A DNA stretch of 64,000 nucleotides, taken from NCBI RefSeq assembly GCF_005116465.1, contig NZ_SWBM01000009.1, forward strand, positions 1-64,000, written 5' to 3'. The translations under genes and the position numbers were made by a program. Source of the DNA: Robertmurraya kyonggiensis. GTDB lineage: Bacteria > Bacillota > Bacilli > Bacillales > Cytobacillaceae. A model generated the notes under the pieces. The model saw only the letters and a program-made list of their open reading frames with translations. It was not told the origin of the DNA and did no database searches. This document shows, piece by piece, positions 61,594 to 64,000 of this stretch. Numbering within the stretch: the stretch's first letter is position 1; each line of letters starts with the position of its first letter.

Positions 61594-62925
61594 CTATTTT
61601 CCTTGCACTAATTCACCTTTAAAAAACTGTGGCAAATATTCTTTGTGGGCTTCCATCATTTCATCCACAATTTCTTTTGCCAATTTATCTGATGCAACCA
61701 ACGGATTAATCGTTAATGCTAGTACAGCTAAGTCGTAGTCACCGGTGACAGCCGCTTCAGCAGCAACTCGTTCAAATGATTTGATTTGCTGCACAAGTCC
61801 TCTCACAGCTACAGGCAGGTCTCCAATCGCGATTGGCTTTGGACCCTCTTTAGTAATCACACAGCTGATTTCAACGGCCGAATCATTAGGAATGCTTGCA
61901 ATAGCGCCATTATTAATGGTGTTTACCGGTTGAATATCTCGCTTATCATTATGAATACTTGAGATTAAACGGACAGCAGCATCAGAGTAATAAGCCCCTC
62001 CCCTTTTCTCTAGTTGTGGAGGCTTAATATCCAATTCTGGAGCCTTGTAGAGCTCGAATAAATCTGTTTCTAATGCTTTTACTACTTCTGCACGAGTACC
62101 TTTTGTTTCCGCATCATGCTTTGTCTTTTCAAACAATTCTCGTGTTTTGTAATAGTAATTATGGTAAGGACATGGAATCGCATTTAAGGCTTTCAAAAAT
62201 GCCGGTTCCCATGCAATCCCTTGAATGTTTTTAACAAAGCTACTGTCATCAAGCTCTGTAACCATTTTAATGACTTTGTCCTTGACACTCTTACCATCTA
62301 AATACACTTCTAAACCATAGACCATATGATTTAGACCTGCAAAGTCGATACGAATGCGAGAGTGTTCAACTTCTAATAAATGAGCAACAGCCATTTCCAT
62401 TCCAATTGGTACATTACAGAGCCCAACCACTTTTTTGATATTGGAATAACGGAGCACAGCTTCTGTAATCATACCAGCAGGATTTGCAAAGTTAATGAGC
62501 CAAGCATCTGGGCATAACTCCTCCATGTCTTTACAAATATCTAGAATCACTGGTATTGTTCTTAAGCCTTTGAATAATCCCCCTGGTCCATTTGTTTCCT
62601 GACCTAATACGCCATATTTCAATGGAATGCTTTCATCTTTTGCTCGTGCATCGAGCAAACCAACACGGAATTGTGTTGTGACAAAATCAGCATCCTTTAA
62701 CGCTTCTTTTCGATCTAACGTTAAACGAACCTCAATTGGAAGACCTGCTTTTTCGACCATCCGTTTCGCAAGATTCCCGACAATTTCTAGCTTTTCTTTT
62801 CCTGCTTCAACATCTACTAGCCAAATTTCCGATACAGGCAATTCTTCATACCGTTTAATAAATCCTTCAATCAATTCTGGAGTATAGCTTGAACCTCCAC
62901 CAATCGTTGCAATTTTTAATCCCAT
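61594..62925 (-). CDS. licH: 6-phospho-beta-glucosidase, GH4 family (LicH/CelF type)
   Basis: 443 residues. NAD+ and metal-dependent glycosidase that cleaves phosphorylated beta-glucosides after PTS import. N-terminal nucleotide fold IGGGSSYTPELIEGFIKRYE; metal-binding Cys in VVGLCNVPIGMEM and His in FAGLNHMVYGLEV; QETNGPGGLFKGLRTIPVIL is typical. GAGGAGG precedes the ATG. 33 bp after a GH1 6-phospho-beta-glucosidase gene on the same strand, forming a beta-glucoside-use operon whose PTS genes presumably lie beyond the right edge. Confidence 0.92.
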   Translation of the reverse strand: MGLKIATIGGGSSYTPELIEGFIKRYEELPVSEIWLVDVEAGKEKLEIVGNLAKRMVEKAGLPIEVRLTLDRKEALKDADFVTTQFRVGLLDARAKDESIPLKYGVLGQETNGPGGLFKGLRTIPVILDICKDMEELCPDAWLINFANPAGMITEAVLRYSNIKKVVGLCNVPIGMEMAVAHLLEVEHSRIRIDFAGLNHMVYGLEVYLDGKSVKDKVIKMVTELDDSSFVKNIQGIAWEPAFLKALNAIPCPYHNYYYKTRELFEKTKHDAETKGTRAEVVKALETDLFELYKAPELDIKPPQLEKRGGAYYSDAAVRLISSIHNDKRDIQPVNTINNGAIASIPNDSAVEISCVITKEGPKPIAIGDLPVAVRGLVQQIKSFERVAAEAAVTGDYDLAVLALTINPLVASDKLAKEIVDEMMEAHKEYLPQFFKGELVQGK

Positions 62926-62958
62926 TACAAACGCCTCCTCGATATTTTAAAATAGGTA

Positions 62959-64000
62959 TTACACATTGCCATTCTTACTAATTAAATCCTGATACCAATA
63001 GAAACTTTTCTTCTTCATTCTACGTAAATCCTTATCTCCATCTTCATCCTGATTCACGTAGACTAGGCCATAGCGTTTTTGGAATCCATTAAGCCAGCTA
63101 AGCAGATCAGTAAATGACCAGACACAGTACCCTACAACATCCACACCATCCGTTACAGCTTCTCTGATTGCTCGAATATGAGCATGAATATACTCGATTC
63201 GGTAATCGTCGTTAATCTCGCCATCTTCTACGGTGTCGTATTCCCCTAAACCATTCTCTGAGATTAAAATCGGCAAGCGATATCTGCTTTCAATTCTGCG
63301 CAGAGCAACTCTTAATCCAGTTGGATCAATCGCCCAGTCCCAATTCGTCGTTTCTACATATGGGTTTTTAATAGATTTATAGAGACCTGGAATGCCTCGA
63401 GCTTCCGTCGTTCCTTTTTTACCCGTAGTATTAAAATGACCTGACTCGGTAACGCCATCCAACGGGTTATGCTCCACTGCACCTGTTTGATAGTAGTTCA
63501 AGCCCATAAAATCTGGCTTACCCTCTTTTAACAAATCCAGATCTCCAGCTTCTAACTTTGGCGCGAGGCCTTTTCCCTCAAGATAGTTCCAGGCAGCCTT
63601 TGGATATTCTCCCCAAGCATATACATCCATCCACCAATGCGCATTAAACGCTTCGATGTTTTCAAATGCCAATATATCCTCGGGCTTGGACGAATACGGA
63701 TAGGCAGGACCATACGCGAAACTTGGACCGATTTTTCCATCAGGAACATAATTGCGGAAGGCTTTAATCGCACTTGCATTCGCTAAATTAGCATGATGGT
63801 TCACCTGATAGAATAATTTATCATCCTTCACACCTGGTGGATGGGACGCCAGCTTGTAGCCATGTGAAGTAAACACGTTTTGCTCATTTAAGGAGACCCA
63901 ATATTTCACCCGATCGCCAAACCTTTTGTATAAAAGTACACCGTAATTTGTAAAGTCTTCGACGATTTGACGTGATTCCCAACCGCCATATTCATCCTGT
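62959..64000 (-). CDS. 6-phospho-beta-glucosidase, GH1 family (partial, runs off the edge)
   Basis: The frame is open to the window edge, giving the last 346 residues of a roughly 470-residue GH1 enzyme. Visible motifs: YGGWESRQIVEDFTNY, WVSLNEQNVF (acid/base Glu of the NEP-type motif, here NEQ), GLNYYQTG, ILISENGLGEYD (nucleophile Glu in ENG) and YCVWSFTDLLSWLNGFQKRY. The DLLSW/KRYGLVYV region and RRMKKKSFYWYQ tail favour phospho-glucoside substrates. The start codon is not in the window. Confidence 0.92.
   Translation of the reverse strand, partial: QDEYGGWESRQIVEDFTNYGVLLYKRFGDRVKYWVSLNEQNVFTSHGYKLASHPPGVKDDKLFYQVNHHANLANASAIKAFRNYVPDGKIGPSFAYGPAYPYSSKPEDILAFENIEAFNAHWWMDVYAWGEYPKAAWNYLEGKGLAPKLEAGDLDLLKEGKPDFMGLNYYQTGAVEHNPLDGVTESGHFNTTGKKGTTEARGIPGLYKSIKNPYVETTNWDWAIDPTGLRVALRRIESRYRLPILISENGLGEYDTVEDGEINDDYRIEYIHAHIRAIREAVTDGVDVVGYCVWSFTDLLSWLNGFQKRYGLVYVNQDEDGDKDLRRMKKKSFYWYQDLISKNGNV

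Overview
The window comes from a low-GC, endospore-forming member of the Bacillaceae (Bacillus sensu lato; species not resolved). The evidence is a B. subtilis-like rRNA leader, GlcT-controlled ptsG, two guanine riboswitches (pbuG, guaA), the guaA/yebA-yeaD-yeaC neighbourhood, a CotD-type coat protein and strong AGGAGG ribosome binding sites throughout.

Layout. 1-600: the 5' end of a 16S rRNA gene on the minus strand with its leader and a near-consensus promoter. 0.6-5.4 kb: glucose PTS (ptsG, glcT) and the purine permease pbuG with a guanine riboswitch. 5.5-8.5 kb: a compact set made of a secreted subtilisin-like protease, an XRE-TPR (RRNPP-type) regulator, and a 45-codon signal-peptide ORF overlapping the regulator's stop codon; this looks like a peptide quorum-sensing cassette. 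8.5-14.9 kb: guaA with a second guanine riboswitch, then a transglutaminase/DUF58/MoxR operon. 15.3 kb: tRNA-Arg(CCT). 15.4-25 kb: an accessory stretch with small membrane proteins, a RES-domain protein, a decayed Dam methylase, a stand-alone HsdR-N-like nuclease domain, a manganese catalase and a cell-wall amidase.

25,618-44,724: a 19.1-kb mobile element inserted in a thermonuclease gene. Deleting exactly this segment rejoins codons and restores one 380-residue reading frame (membrane anchor, Glu/Ala/Lys-rich coil, SNase domain, Excalibur domain). The left end carries four collinear genes: three tyrosine-recombinase-like proteins (Tn554/recombinase-trio type) and a small coiled-coil protein. 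The middle recombinase is 1120 residues long and begins with about eight tandem MerR/excisionase-like modules. TTGTACATAWTTA-like repeats lie in opposite orientation near the two ends. The cargo looks like defence or competition genes: an Xre regulator with a DGQHR (DndB-like) protein, a nuclease-helicase, a TumE-like toxin pair, AbiH, a HEPN-motif protein, a nucleotidyltransferase, a secreted nuclease lipoprotein, and a TcmP/three-Cys-motif pair with a LexA-box-like promoter. Part of the cargo is punctuated by a family of about 80-bp hairpin repeats that carry a ribosome binding site and, in two copies, the start codon, which suggests a cassette-like array.

45.4-64 kb: ordinary chromosome resumes: FucU/RbsD mutarotase, nitroreductase with divergent HxlR regulator, a chemoreceptor, an ECF sigma factor paired with a ClpP paralogue, a TctBAC tricarboxylate transporter, CotD, a cupin, threonine synthase, a MazE-tail protein without a toxin, and a beta-glucoside pair (GH4, GH1) running off the right edge. 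Three unrelated non-coding tandem-repeat families (52 bp x 7, 31 bp x 5, about 160 bp x 4) lie in intergenic gaps here.

All family calls come from reading motifs by eye; no database search was possible.
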